From the NCBI RefSeq assembly GCF_020921035.1, contig NC_063152.1, positions 24,378,887 to 24,442,886 of the forward strand: a stretch of DNA of 64,000 nucleotides, in the 5' to 3' direction. Positions 35,206 to 46,557 of the stretch are shown one piece after another (position 1 is the first letter of the stretch; the number at the start of each line of letters is the position of its first letter). The DNA comes from Rhodamnia argentea. Lineage: Eukaryota; Streptophyta; Magnoliopsida; Myrtales; Myrtaceae. The notes beneath the pieces were generated by a model. The model was not told where the DNA came from and did no database searches. It worked only from the letters and a program-made list of their open reading frames with translations. The translations under genes were made by a program, and so were the position numbers.

Positions 35206-36228
35206 TCAGTCCAGAGCATTGGGACCATAGCACCTCCTCCTCACAGGGCTCCAGACCCACTGCACCAGGTACTTCCTCCCGTTCACTCCATTCAAGTTGT
35301 ACCCGCTCCCCCATGAATCCTTGTTCACCGCCCCCACGTACCCTCCACCCCCACCACTCCCATACACCCCCACGCATAGGTCGGCGATCTCGGTCGGTGC
35401 TGTGGGGTCATCCCCTGCGTACCATGCGTTCACGAGCGGGTTGCTGCAGACTTCGGCGAGTTCGTGGGCAATCACACTGATCATCCCGTCTGCCCCCACA
35501 TCCCCATTTGGCGGCTTCATTATGTCGTGGCCCCCATTCATGCTTGGCGGCGGCCTGCCCGAGTTCTTAGGCCAGGCAAACGGGTAAGCACAGATCCCGG
35601 GGCACTGGGTCCCGCTGTGGCCAACCCATGCATAAGGAATGGTGACGCCGACGATCGTGGGGAACGTGAAATAGTGGAACCCACACACGGCGCGGCAGAA
35701 ATCCTGGACTTGGACATCAGTGGAGGTGAGGACTAAGTAGAGGCCATTGTGAGGATTGAGTGGCAGAGTGTGCGGATCTGAAGTGGTGACAGAGTTTTTG
35801 ATGATGGACTGGATGTCCAGGCGGCTGAGGTAACCTCCGTGGGAGTATTTGAAGTCGTAGAACTCCCCGGAAAGGACGAAGTTGCCAGTGATGTTGGACC
35901 CGGTCTGGTCGGTGTAGAGCCGGACGGTGCGCCACCAGTCGGCGACTGAAGGATAAGAGGCGGAGGATGATGGAGAGGAGAGAGAATAGATGAAATCTCT
36001 TATGGTGGCTTGCTGGTTTTGGTTCCAATGGCCATACCATATGATGTAAAGGTTGATGGGAGATGCAAGAACAGGACCCATGTGGTACTGAAGGTCGACA
36101 AGATCCGATGAGCCCTCAAAGTTCTTGGCCTCACTGAACTCTCTGCTCTGGTCCAATGGTGACACCATAGAAGAAAACCTCAAGAGACAGACACAGAGCA
36201 AGAGCAGCTCAATCCAGCGGTTCTTCAT
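35206..36228 (-). CDS. EXL: EXORDIUM-like secreted protein (phosphate-responsive 1 family)
   Basis: Intronless. 340 residues from the ATG at 36228, or 361 from the upstream in-frame ATG at 36291. EXO/EXL proteins are apoplastic and linked in Arabidopsis to brassinosteroid- and carbon-dependent growth; their biochemical activity is unknown. The protein starts with a clear signal peptide ([16 protein letters not shown]) and carries the family blocks: [87 protein letters not shown] and [18 protein letters not shown] resembles part of a metalloprotease helix, but this is a family-wide block without proven activity. I prefer 36228 because a TATA-like TTATAAT at about 36296-36303 ends only a few bases from the upstream ATG. 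A start site about 30 bp downstream of it would exclude that ATG, and only the downstream start puts the signal peptide at the very N-terminus. Convergent with the GT gene. Confidence 0.92.
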   Translation of the reverse strand: MKNRWIELLLLCVCLLRFSSMVSPLDQSREFSEAKNFEGSSDLVDLQYHMGPVLASPINLYIIWYGHWNQNQQATIRDFIYSLSSPSSSASYPSVADWWRTVRLYTDQTGSNITGNFVLSGEFYDFKYSHGGYLSRLDIQSIIKNSVTTSDPHTLPLNPHNGLYLVLTSTDVQVQDFCRAVCGFHYFTFPTIVGVTIPYAWVGHSGTQCPGICAYPFAWPKNSGRPPPSMNGGHDIMKPPNGDVGADGMISVIAHELAEVCSNPLVNAWYAGDDPTAPTEIADLCVGVYGSGGGGGYVGAVNKDSWGSGYNLNGVNGRKYLVQWVWSPVRRRCYGPNALD

Positions 36229-36294
36229 TTTTCTGGCTTTCTTTCTACTGTTGAAGTTTGTCTTGTGGGTGGCGATGGTTGGGGAGGCCAAGTG

Positions 36295-36303
36295 ATTATA
36301 AAG
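36295..36303 (-). promoter_or_regulatory. Probable TATA box of the EXL gene
   Basis: Reads CTTTATAATC on the minus strand, about 70 bp upstream of the preferred start codon at 36228. It predicts transcription start near 36265-36270 and a 5' leader of about 40 nt. Confidence 0.55.
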
Positions 36304-36309
36304 AGAAGA

Positions 36310-37870
36310 CTTGGGGTAGCTAGCTTCTTAAGTAATGGGAAGGTGAGATTCTTCTTCTGCAATATTTATATAATTCCGATTTTCTATGGTTGCTACTTTA
36401 TAATATGTTTGTTGTCCCCACATCTCGTGTTTAATGTTCTTGTTCCTCTTCTCAATATGCTATGGGGATTCTTCAATTTGATTTGTTTTTCCTTATGCCT
36501 ATACACTACTTTGCTCAAACACTTGGGTTATTATAAGAATTTTGGTACTATTATATGCGCTGAAACCGTTACCGCAAATGGTTCTTGTTCAGCGAATGAG
36601 GAACGGGGTCCGGTTAATAGAGTTTAGTATTTCAATTTGAGAAATGTTCGATGCACTAGATATTTTCTGACTAGCATGCATATCTATGGTCCTTTCATCA
36701 TTAACAGAGAGTTGAACAAAGTAAGACGAATCATAAAAAAGAGGTAGTTGAAAAGGAAAGGGGAGAGAAAGCATGGCATGCGTCAATCATGCACGCAAAG
36801 TGAAAGGGCTTCATCTAACTTTCGATCAATCCGGAAAGAATTTGCTATTTTCATTCCAGACTCAAAAAAGCGAAGTTGCAGCACCCATCCCCGTTGAGTA
36901 GGAAATAGAATGTCGAATAGTGATATCTCGATCACCGTCGCTCGACCCTTCGCTATTATGTCGTTCATTTTGAGGGCTTGATCCGTGTGAACCGTATCAC
37001 GTCGTTGGCAAGGACATGAGTGCAGTAAACTAGCCAATGTGTGCTAGCCTGACAAAAGGTTCTCGGTTCGATTCGGATGCCTAGGACTAAACTTTTGAAC
37101 ATACGATGAAACCCCTTTTCGAATCCGTCTGGGACAGAAATGCTCCATGGTAGGAGCCGGCTTTCGAACCTGCGTGGCCACCTCTACTTCTAATGCTCCA
37201 TGGTTTCGAGCTATATGCATTGGCCTTGACGATGCCGTCGGTTCTATACTACGTGATCTTTCATGAATGCTTCGAGTCTACACCGGACGTCGGAAAGCCT
37301 CTTTTCGAGAACCGACCCCTATGGACAGTGGTCGGTTGTTGCAATGGAAGTAAAGTTTTCCCCTACTTTTTGTAACCTTGACCAGCAAGATCATGATCAA
37401 ACTGGGGATCCTACATTAATAACACGAGACCCCACGGTTTAACTTAATCAATTGCTAATCCCACCTCAGTGCTTGGACGAATGGTCCTGGAGAGACAATC
37501 AATTGTATAGCTCAAAAAGAAAAGATAAAGAGTCAACAAATTTGAGTATTAATAAGCAATTATGGATGTGGCCCGTGAGTAAAACCAGGCCATGTGATGT
37601 TGCCTTTTCAAAGTTTTCTCACTTTTGGAGTTAACATCATTTGACCCTTTATACGACATTGGACCGCACTACAGTTCTTTATGTCCAAAAGTCATTGTTC
37701 ATGTGACAAGTCAATGGATTCTTTTGAATGACACTGTCAGAAGACGAGCCAAGAGCGGAGATATGGAAGGATTTTGTTGATCAACACAAGATTTTCAACT
37801 GATAAACTAGAATTGTCCAAGAAAATCTTACCCACAATTGACAGATCCGCATGTGATTGATACTTAGGAA
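36310..37870. other. Intergenic; includes a ~550-bp stretch of unusual composition
   Basis: 36310-36800 is ordinary AT-rich sequence upstream of EXL. About 36800-37380 is more balanced in base composition, lacks poly-A/T runs and is rich in TCGA/CGA-type words, unlike its neighbours. Frames there (36783-37037 minus, 37193-37375 plus) match no family I know. An organelle-derived insertion is possible but unproven. 37380-37870 returns to AT-rich sequence with nothing recognisable. Confidence 0.4.
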
Positions 37871-37877
37871 AGAGAGA

Positions 37878-38500
37878 TTTACCAAAATAATTCTAGATCT
37901 ATTGTAATTGTGTCAATTTAGTCCTAAATATTTCTTTTGCTAATTTACTTCTAAATCTTTTGTATTTGTATCAATTCAGTTATTCCGGACAACTTTGGTT
38001 GATTAGCGATGACGTAGCGCTACTGGCACGGACATGAACATTTTAATAATTTATGAATTCTTTTATAATTTTTTTCTAACCTAGGGCTAGCGATCCTTGC
38101 TGGCCACAAGTGACGGCTAGGACGCCCTTGCCAAATCTAGCTAGGCAAGGGCATCGCGTCCCTTGCCCAGACCCGGCAAGGGCCACGGCATCCTCGCCTA
38201 ATCTAGGCGAGCGAGGGCGCTGCGGGCCTTGCCTAGTGCTAACAAAAAAAGGTGTTTTGGCCCTCGCCGATCCTAAGCTAGAAAAAAAAAAAGAAAAAAG
38301 GAAAGAAAAAAAAAAGGTATAAACAATTCAAAATATTATTAAAAATTGTCACATTAGCACAAGTCAGAAGGAATGAATTGACATAAATACAAAATATTTA
38401 GGAATGAATTAGCATATATGCAAAATATTTATGATTGAATTGATAAAAAAATTTTAGAATGGAATTAACACAATGCAATAGATTTGAAGACTTTTCTTAA
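37878..38500. repeat. Foldback element copy (200-bp arm family), nearly full
   Basis: Left arm with 'gtcaatttagtcctaaat' and right arm with 'atttatgattgaattgata' pair as inverted repeats, around a G+C-rich centre (38080-38280) of 'ctaggcaagggc/gcccttgcc' words. Same architecture as 3003-3752. Confidence 0.75.
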
Positions 38501-39650
38501 AATTCTTTCCTTAGGAGATGAACCATCACTTCATAAATTGATTAGATTTAGGCATGTGCTAAACCGTCAGCATACGTGTTAGATTTTGTTTCCATTGTAA
38601 TTAAAATAGAAGTACACATTATATGTGCGGGAGATGATGTGTACACGTGCCTACCAATTATATAGGTCAGTGGTCCCTTGATATCCCCAATCCCATTCAA
38701 GTAGTCATTTATCGGACACCTCCCAAGATAAGGAAATGCCATCTAAACCGTTTTTATGGTTGATTGGATAGAGTCTATCATCGTTTGACCATTGTATTTA
38801 TTTTTCTTTGTTAATTGTAGAAGAGTTGGTAGATGTCAAAAAATGTTGTTAAGGAAAAGTTATTGATCACTTGATTTTCTGATAATTATTGATTACTTAT
38901 CGAGACTTTTATGAAATTATGAACCTTTTTTATGGTTGTAAATTACCGACTTTTCTTTTTTCTTTTACCAATATTCATCTATTCTTTCTTACAAGTACTT
39001 TGAATTTACGAGTTTCCAACTCTTATAGCTAGCAACTAGTATTGGGTTATCAACTCTCATTTAAGTTGCTCACCAAGTTATTTTTTTCATTAATTTACCA
39101 ACTCTTATAGTTAGTTACCACTTTTATTTATTTTACTTATTGACCCCTTGTTATGATTAACTTCGACTAGTTTTGTGTTACTAAGTCTTATGAAAGTCGA
39201 TCATTAAACTTTATTTGCTTTTTGATTAGTACCTTCGCTCGTCTCAGACAAAATCAAAACTTCAATCAACTATTTCTTGCCTTTCTTCTGAACTTCACCT
39301 ACCATTACATGGAATCATCAACCTTGGGGTGACTTTTCAACTATTTTCCAGAATTAGTAACCCAACGAAAAATTTGGTGTAACTCAAAGGAAAGTAGATA
39401 TTCTAGAACTATTCCATATCTTGATTCGAGAAAAGTTTATAAATCCCTTAAACTAAAGTTAGTAATTTCATACGGGAGTTGATAAATTTAAGGCGTAATC
39501 ACATAATAACTACTCATTAGAACAGATTCAATAATTTGATCAAACCAATTAGTTGATGGACTCTGAATTATGCGATGCCTCTTTAGGTGATACTCTCTAA
39601 GTATTGGGTCATCTTGGCATCGGTCATATATATACATATAGAGACATGAT
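38501..39650. other. Intergenic AT-rich sequence, nothing recognised
   Basis: Short direct repeats of the kind 'ccaactcttatagctagcaac / ccaactcttatagttagttac' occur at 39015-39120. No coding or structural RNA evidence. Confidence 0.4.
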
Positions 39651-39654
39651 AAAA

Positions 39655-40012
39655 TTCAGGGGACATTATCCAATCAGCCCTAAAATTGTAAGAATGCCAA
39701 TTTGGTCATACAATTTTCAACTTTAGCAATTTAGTCCTTTAGGCAAACTTCTAATGTGCTTCTTTTAACCAATTATTGCCGGAAATTGCTAACATAGCGG
39801 TGTGTCACATGAGGTGGTCGACGATGCACGTAGGACGATCGGTGATGATTGGGCTGTCACGTCGGTAATTTCTATCAAAAAATTGACCGAAAGCATTACA
39901 TTGACATTTCGGGCAAAAGTTTAGGAGTAAATTGAACAAATTTTAAAAAAAATTGATGACTAAAGTGACAACTGTACAACAAGTTTAGGGTTCACGAGTA
40001 ATTTCCTCTTAA
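39655..40012. repeat. Foldback element copy without central block
   Basis: Arms 'ccaatttggtcatacaattttcaac' on the left and 'aaattgatgactaaagtgacaac' on the right are inverted copies of each other and match the 3003-3752 family. Only ~360 bp, so the centre has been lost. Confidence 0.7.
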
Positions 40013-40555
40013 AAACCAATTCTTTCGTCTACTTCTATTTACATATTTTAATTTCCCCCACGTAGTATACAAGGCCATGTGTTGGCAAAGTAAGTGGTCA
40101 GCACTTGAGGCAGAGCTTCAGAACAATATCCCACCATTGACTTGATGAACAGTGGCAGGTGTGTCTGCTCCACAACCAAAGAAATCCCCCGGAAGTTACT
40201 GCTAAACAGCCGCATCCGACGCAGAACATGCACGGACCTGACCACCGCTTACATTAATAGGGATTGAGCGTCATCCATGGGAAATCGAACACGTTGAGTT
40301 TACATGGGGAAAAAGAAAAGATGATGCTTGCGTTGCTGTCTGGCTGGATAGCCCCCATCACAGTGGATCGACATTCAACGTACATTTGGCGTCTGTTCCT
40401 GGTGCGGAGGACTTATTCTTGTTCTTTGGGGAGTGTGGCTATCGTTGCTAAGAACATGCATGTGGTAGGTCCATCCTATTCAACCTTTCAATCTTTAGAT
40501 ACCGAACTTGAGTTATTAATCTGCTTAAAAAATGTGAAAGGAGAGAGAGAGATAT

Positions 40556-40651
40556 GAACATTTGTTCTACATGATAATGGTATTGATATTTCCTGCCATC
40601 TGTGAGGGTTGCTAGGAAGACGGAGAGTCCGGATGACGGAAACATGATTGC
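40556..40651 (+). repeat. Fragment shared with 51799-51896
   Basis: Aligns by eye at roughly three bases in four with 51799-51896, from 'gaacatttgttctacatgat' to 'ggaaacatgattgc'. The source element is unknown. A (GA)n microsatellite follows at 40664-40700. Confidence 0.6.
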
Positions 40652-40659
40652 AAAACATC

Positions 40660-40702
<43 letters not shown>

Positions 40703-41333
40703 GGCTGTGGCAATTGGGAGTCATTTGTAGCCTTTGGTTGGCATTGTTAGATGTGGCAGCTGGGGTAAGCGATTCTAGGATCAGCCCAGATTTTACCTAG
40801 AACCTGGAATTTACTAGTCGGAAATGGTTTTTCAATTTTTGCATATCTTGGAACCCACCTTGCCATATGTTCTAGCATCTACCGAAGTTTCACTTTCATT
40901 CTCAATAACGATTGTAGTAAATCATCAACTCTAATGACCACTAGTTGCTCCTATAACCCATGACCACAACTCATATATTGATACGTGAAAAATATGAAAC
41001 ATTAACAAAATAAAAGTCTTAGTTATGATATCACCGATAATGGAAGCTTAGACTAATGGTTTCAAATTATAAACTCATCATTGGGGGCCATGGAATACAT
41101 CGGGATCGCCTAAAGACATAGAACAACGAAACACAAAGACTAGTTTTACGTTCCAATTTGAATACTCTCGAACTTGGAACCTACCATACATACCTTAGTA
41201 CTTGCTACTGGATTGTTTCTCACCGGTTTGATTTTTCGGCTTTCGGTTCTACCTTGAAACCGTGCTCATCCCTAGGTGGCAATGGCAAGCGACTACACTG
41301 TCGTAAGGCATTGCACGGTAGACGCAATGACAT

Positions 41334-41335
<2 letters not shown>

Positions 41336-41380
<45 letters not shown>
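41336..41380. repeat. (GA)n microsatellite
   Basis: A pure GA run of about 45 bp. A similar run lies at 40664-40700. Both create nonsense Arg-Glu open frames. Confidence 0.95.
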
Positions 41381-41383
<3 letters not shown>

Positions 41384-41411
41384 GTAAGTAGAGATTTGCT
41401 AAATGCGATTT

Positions 41412-41647
41412 ATTCTGGGTATGTTATTTCACAAAAATGAATGATTTGAAAAATATTTTTCTATGATCGCCCGTATTATTTACAAAATGAATGAAAATAG
41501 TTTTATTTTCACGTCCACAAAATTTTTTTAGATATAAATTATTGTTGATAATAAAAAAAATTAATTTACTAATTATTTCAAGCGATATAAGAGATCATTT
41601 TCAGGAAATTTTTCCAATCCTCCATTTTTCATGAAACAAATGAAGCC
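41412..41647. mobile_element. Tourist-like MITE copy, diverged
   Basis: Body words 'atgatttgaaaaatattttt', 'aattatttcaagcgatataa' and the exit 'aaacaaatgaagcc' match the element at 13798-14005. The left end is eroded. Confidence 0.6.
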
Positions 41648-41715
41648 TAAATGTGAAGGTATTTTAGCTACATAAATTGTTGATGTGGCGCCTGAATCTA
41701 AGCCTCCTTTTTTAT

Positions 41716-42305
41716 TTGATTGCTAATGTGACTATCATTTGGAGGTGATATAAATAGACATCCTAAAATTCGAGGAAGCTCAATTTAGGGAGACTTCAAA
41801 AACAAATTGCAGGAAAATCTTCTACACTAAACTATGAAATGAAAGTATAAATACGTGTGGGTGCGGTATGTCATATAGATTCTTTCTGTGAGAAACGACA
41901 TCATACGTTCCACATTTCTCAGCATCTAAATTTTAAATGAAAATAATTAAAGCGGATGGACAAATGGATGCCAATGATTGATACACATGTTAGTTGTTTT
42001 GCGGTTGAAGGCACTAAAGAGACATACGACAGTTAGCGAAAAAGAGTAGACAGAAACCTTAAAGAATGCGACAGAGTTGGTGGCCCCTTGCGGCGACGGA
42101 TGGTGGCGGTTGTTCAAGGGAATATATTTCCATTCGACAAATGGATTATCAAATTATCCAATCTATTATTTCAGAGATATTAGCTAACTAAGAATATACT
42201 TATAATAATGTAACATTCTTTAATTATGCAGTTTGCATGAGCAGTTAGGAGAATCTAACGACATGCACAATCTTATGGAGATATTGTTCGACTCAAAGAC
42301 TAAAG
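41716..42305 (+). repeat. Local duplication, copy 1
   Basis: Direct copy of 44829-45485 with indels. The best-preserved part contains 'gccaatgattgatacacatgttag', 'gaatgcgacagagttggtggcc' and 'ggttgttcaagggaatatat'. No gene model is supported in either copy. Confidence 0.8.
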
Positions 42306-42799
42306 TTTAGTAGTTATATGTTGGAATTATCATGTAGATGCACATCGTAAGTCATGAGATGTCAAACTTCACATGCACAGAAAAAGGAGCATAAGGAATA
42401 AATAGCAAAAGCATCGAGGAGTTCGAATCCGGACTCGTTTGTGTTCGCTTCCCTCTTAGTAGCAAATACGAGGACATACCTAACATCGTCCTTTGCCTCT
42501 ATCAACCTTGGCCTTTGCATGCCGCGCATTGTCATGTCGCCTCCGCCACCCTCTCCGCCACCCACCACAGTCGTCGCCTCTCTCTTGTCTCTCGGTTAGA
42601 TTAACTTCGGGTCTTCACCTCCATCTCTCTCTTGCTCAATTTGTCACCCCCCTCATCTTAGTCTCTCTCCCTCGTATCCCCCCGCCTTGACTGTTTCTCC
42701 TCTCTACCTCTAGCTTCAAGCCGCATAGGTATGACCTTAGATCAAGGTCGTCCGAGGTGCTTGAGACCTTGACATGAGATTAGGGATTGACATAGCCTA

Positions 42800-43190
42800 T
42801 AACAAATAATGACATAAATGGCCCTTAAACTTTAGCCAAATATGCAATGTGGTCCAAGGACTTTTAATATATTTGATGTGGCTTTTGAACTTTACCTAAT
42901 ATCTAATGTGGTCCCTGAACTTTAATTGTTCAATGTACTTTTAAACTTTTGATACATATTCAACTTAGTTCATAAACAACATAAAAATAAACAATATTGA
43001 ACATTTTCATATAGTCTAGGGTTAAAATTGAACATGTACCTAAAAGTTTAGCGATCAAATTGAACAAGTCTAAATATTCATGGACCACATTACTCGTCGT
43101 GACAATTTAGGGACTACATTGAATAAATTAAAAATTCAAATACAACGTTATACATTGAGTTAAAGTTCAAAGATTATTTGTGGTATTTTT
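42800..43190. repeat. Foldback repeat of a third type
   Basis: The left part repeats 'aatgtggtcc..gaactttaa' words and the right part their complements ('ggaccacatt', 'ttaaagttcaaag'), so the stretch folds back on itself. No coding signal. Confidence 0.55.
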
Positions 43191-43689
43191 TCACCTATAA
43201 ATCACGCAATGTTGTTTTGGGGCAACGGGGGATGGGGATAGAGAGCAAAGTTTTCTTATTTATATTAAATGCAAATCGCCAACATGATTGTCGGCACAAT
43301 TATGATGAAGATCTACCCAGATTTTTTTATTTTTATATAAAGATGTATGCATGTTCTGTCCCTGACAAAAACAAACATAGACAATGACTTCGAGTTTGGA
43401 TTTCATATGATGTGTCCCATGCTGGCCTTTCTCTTTTGGATACGTGGTTCATTGCTTCTTACCCTTTGGGCCCTCATTTCTTCTGTGGGCCACAAAATTT
43501 AATAGAGATTTGGGTCTCAACATTAATTCTCACGACTTTAAACATCGTCTTAAAATATTTTGTTTTTGTCGCTTTTTGTGTAATAACGCTGTGTTCTTTT
43601 ACGTGAGTTAGAAAACATTCTAATGTCCATCATACAAGTTGAACCATCTTTTGGGTGTTCAATCACGAGCAAGTATTAGCCAAAGTTAT

Positions 43690-43850
43690 TAAGGAAAAGT
43701 CGTCAAAAAAGTCTTAAATCTATTGCACTTGTCCTAATTCAGTCATAAACTTTTTAATTTAGTCAATTTAGTTCTAAATCTTTTTGAACATTTTCCAATT
43801 GAGCCATTTAAGCCAATTTTAGCGAATGCGATAAAAAAAATTTGCCCCAA
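43690..43850. repeat. Single arm of the 200-bp foldback family
   Basis: Carries 'tctattgcacttgtcctaattcagtcataaac' and 'gtcaatttagttctaaatc'-type arm words with no partner arm close by. Probably a truncated copy. Confidence 0.6.
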
Positions 43851-44104
43851 GCTTTTCCTTTCTACTTTTCCTTTTCTATGATTTTGAAACTCTAATGTAA
43901 AATAAATTTGAAAAGTTGCATAGTCATTTATAAATTATTTACTTTGTAAATATTACTTACTTAGATTATTTCTTCAGATAATCCATTGCCTTTTCAGATT
44001 TCCTATTTGTCTAACATGTGTCCTTAGTTGGCTCATCTTTCTCTTTTTATAATCCGGTTGCCCACCTATTATTATGCAAGATTTGTGATCAGAAGCTCAT
44101 CGTT

Positions 44105-44730
44105 ATGTTACCTGTACTCTAAATTTATTATATGAATATCAATTCAGTTTGAAAATTTTCAACTTAACTAATTTAATTCTAAATCTTTTAATGATTTGTC
44201 AATGTAGTCTTAAGGCCAATTTGGTACCAATGCTGACATGGGCATTTTTTTTTATTTTACATTTTTAAATTTTTTTTGAAAGTTTCATAATGTTTGATTT
44301 GTTTATTTTTTTCCTTTTTCATTCGCCGGTCATCGGGCCTCGACGATGGCCAAAGAGGGCCAATATTACCGGTCTCGGGCGAGGGTCGACCTCACCGGAC
44401 TCGCTAGACCCGGTGAGGTCGACCCTCATCTGTGGCCAATCACATGCATTGCCAATGCTCGATAAAGGAAGAAGGACAAAAAAAGAAAAAATTCATAAAA
44501 TATTAAAAAATATGAAACAATCATATAAAATTGTTCACGCCAATGTTGGTTCGTGCCACGTAAGATGATGAATATCCACATCAGCCAATGCTTGCTAAAG
44601 TTGGTTGGAAGGACCATATTGGCAAATGATCAAAAGGTTTAGGACTAAATTGGCCAAATTGAAAGGCTGTGGACTGAATTGACATCAGTACAATATGCTT
44701 TATACTTTTTTTTGGTAATTATCTCGGGGT
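44105..44730. repeat. Foldback element copy (200-bp arm family), full architecture
   Basis: Left arm 44105-44250, central G+C block 44330-44460 and right arm 44520-44700 ('ggtttaggactaaattggcc'). In this copy the centre contains its own palindrome around GGTGAGGTCGACC / GGTCGACCTCACC (44383-44426). Confidence 0.75.
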
Positions 44731-44828
44731 TTGGTAGATATAAATTTTTCCTAAACGCAAGGGTATCTTAGTCGGATGATTAATTTTTCATGGAGCGTTC
44801 GAATCTGGACCTCCATGATGGAGCTGAT

Positions 44829-45485
44829 TGCTTATATGTCCATCATTTGGAGGTGATAATTGGAAAATAAAAACTCAAATCCTAATTTTCGAGCAAGCTC
44901 AATAAAAAATACATATATATATACACACACATACGTATATATGTATATATATGTATATATGTATAATATGTCGATAGAGAGAGAGACGCACACACCTACG
45001 TGCTTTTAAGTATGTGATTGGGATAATCCTTGGCTAATGGAAACTAATAAAACCACATGGAAAAATTGTCTATTGCTACCCATCTTTCCCGTGAACATTA
45101 ATACCGTATCGGTCCGCATGTCTTAACATCTACATTTAAACGAAAATAATCAAAGCAGATGGACAGATGAATGCCAATGATTGATACACATGTTAGTTGT
45201 TTTGCGGTTCATATGGCGGTTAGTAGACGAAAACCTTCAAAGAATGCGACAGAGTTGGTGGCCACAGGCGGCGACGGCCGGCGGCGGTTGTTCAAGGGAA
45301 TATATGCAACGGCCAAATGAAATATGAAATTATTCAGCGACTATATTAGAGATGCGTTAGCTAACTTGAGGATGCATTTTAACAATGTAATCCATTTAAT
45401 TATGGATTTTGCATGCGAGGTCAGGAGAATCTTGGGGGCATGCATGATCTTGCGAAGATATTATTCGACTCGAGACTAAAGAGTT
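44829..45485 (+). repeat. Local duplication, copy 2
   Basis: Direct copy of 41716-42305. It differs by indels and an extra low-complexity tract of ATATGT/ACACAC at 44910-44990. Confidence 0.8.
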
Positions 45486-46557
45486 TATGAATCTAAAAAT
45501 TGGGAGGAAGATTTAGTTTTAGAGTCCCCCTCAATCATCCGCGGAATTATATCCGAAAAGGAGGAGATGCCGCAGTGAAGAAGAATTGCTTCTGAAAATT
45601 TTCCCTAATGCATAAGATTTAGCTCAATCCTTATGCATAAGTGGGCTTGAAGTTTGAACTAATCCTTTCGTTGGTTTACCTTTCATTTTTTTGGATTCAG
45701 CCCACATTCCCTGTTCTTCTGGGTCTGTTGTTGCTAAAAGAGAAAGGATTTAGTCCCTATAGTTTGGTTTCTAGGCGAATGAATACAAGCCCATTTCCCC
45801 ATCCAAAAGAAAAATCACAGGCAAAAAGGCTATAGGGATCTTCAAAGGACCCTTTCAGTCTTTGACATGTGGCCTCGTTCGATATACAATCTAACGTTTT
45901 GAAAAAAGAAAAATTCTTATGTCGAATTCATTCGTGAGCAAGAATTCAAGGGGGACACTAGTTGCGAGCGCTTCAACACACCGAGATAAATAGAGAAGTG
46001 GATTGAATCGGAAAATGAAAGGTAAATCGACAAAAGGATTAGTACGATTTCTGATATTTAGCTTTTTGTTTTCTTGAAAATGTGCTTAAAAATAGGGTTG
46101 TCAATAATCAAACCGCTAATCGATCCGATCCGATCCGAACAGAACCAAACTGAAAATCTGATGTATTTTGATTCGGTTTTCAGGCCGGGTAATTAAAAGA
46201 TAATCATTTTTCAAATCGGATTATTTCGGTTCGGTTAACCGAACCGTGAAGACACCCCTGCTTAAAAAGGTGAAAGTGGAACCTTTTCTCATTGAAGCAC
46301 GAATCCAGCGAAGAAAAGGAAGGGGCAGTGGAAAATCCCCGAAGAAAGTTGAACGAAAACTTGGTGACGTGAACAACTGAACATCCACTGATCCCTTGGA
46401 CGACACTTGGCCACCAGGAAGCGTTTCATCTGAAATTTCTCATGGAGATTCACGCAGGGGAGATGATTAGTTCTTACTGTTTTCTGGGTTCACGAGTGCA
46501 ATTAGAGACCAACAAGAAAAAAACCCAGGAAAAACAAGAACAAAAATGTAAGGAACA
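45486..46557. other. Intergenic and promoter side of the B3 gene
   Basis: Nothing coding is supported. 46095-46245 holds GATCC/CGGTT-rich words ('gatccgatccgatccgaac', 'ggttcggttaaccgaacc') resembling similar tracts near 8700-8790, probably repeat debris. The last few hundred bases should include the promoter and leader of the B3 gene. Confidence 0.4.

Noticed and set aside
35297..35736. Plus-strand frames opposite the EXL gene, including 34896-35480
   Set aside because: Antisense shadows of a strongly conserved minus-strand gene; no motifs of their own.
37050..37080. tRNA-like GGTTCGATTC box
   Set aside because: The 5-bp T-stem does not pair and no anticodon or acceptor stem could be placed, so no tRNA is called. 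No other tRNA or rRNA gene was found.
40664..41391. GA-repeat frames with Arg-Glu tails
   Set aside because: Translations of (GA)n microsatellites.
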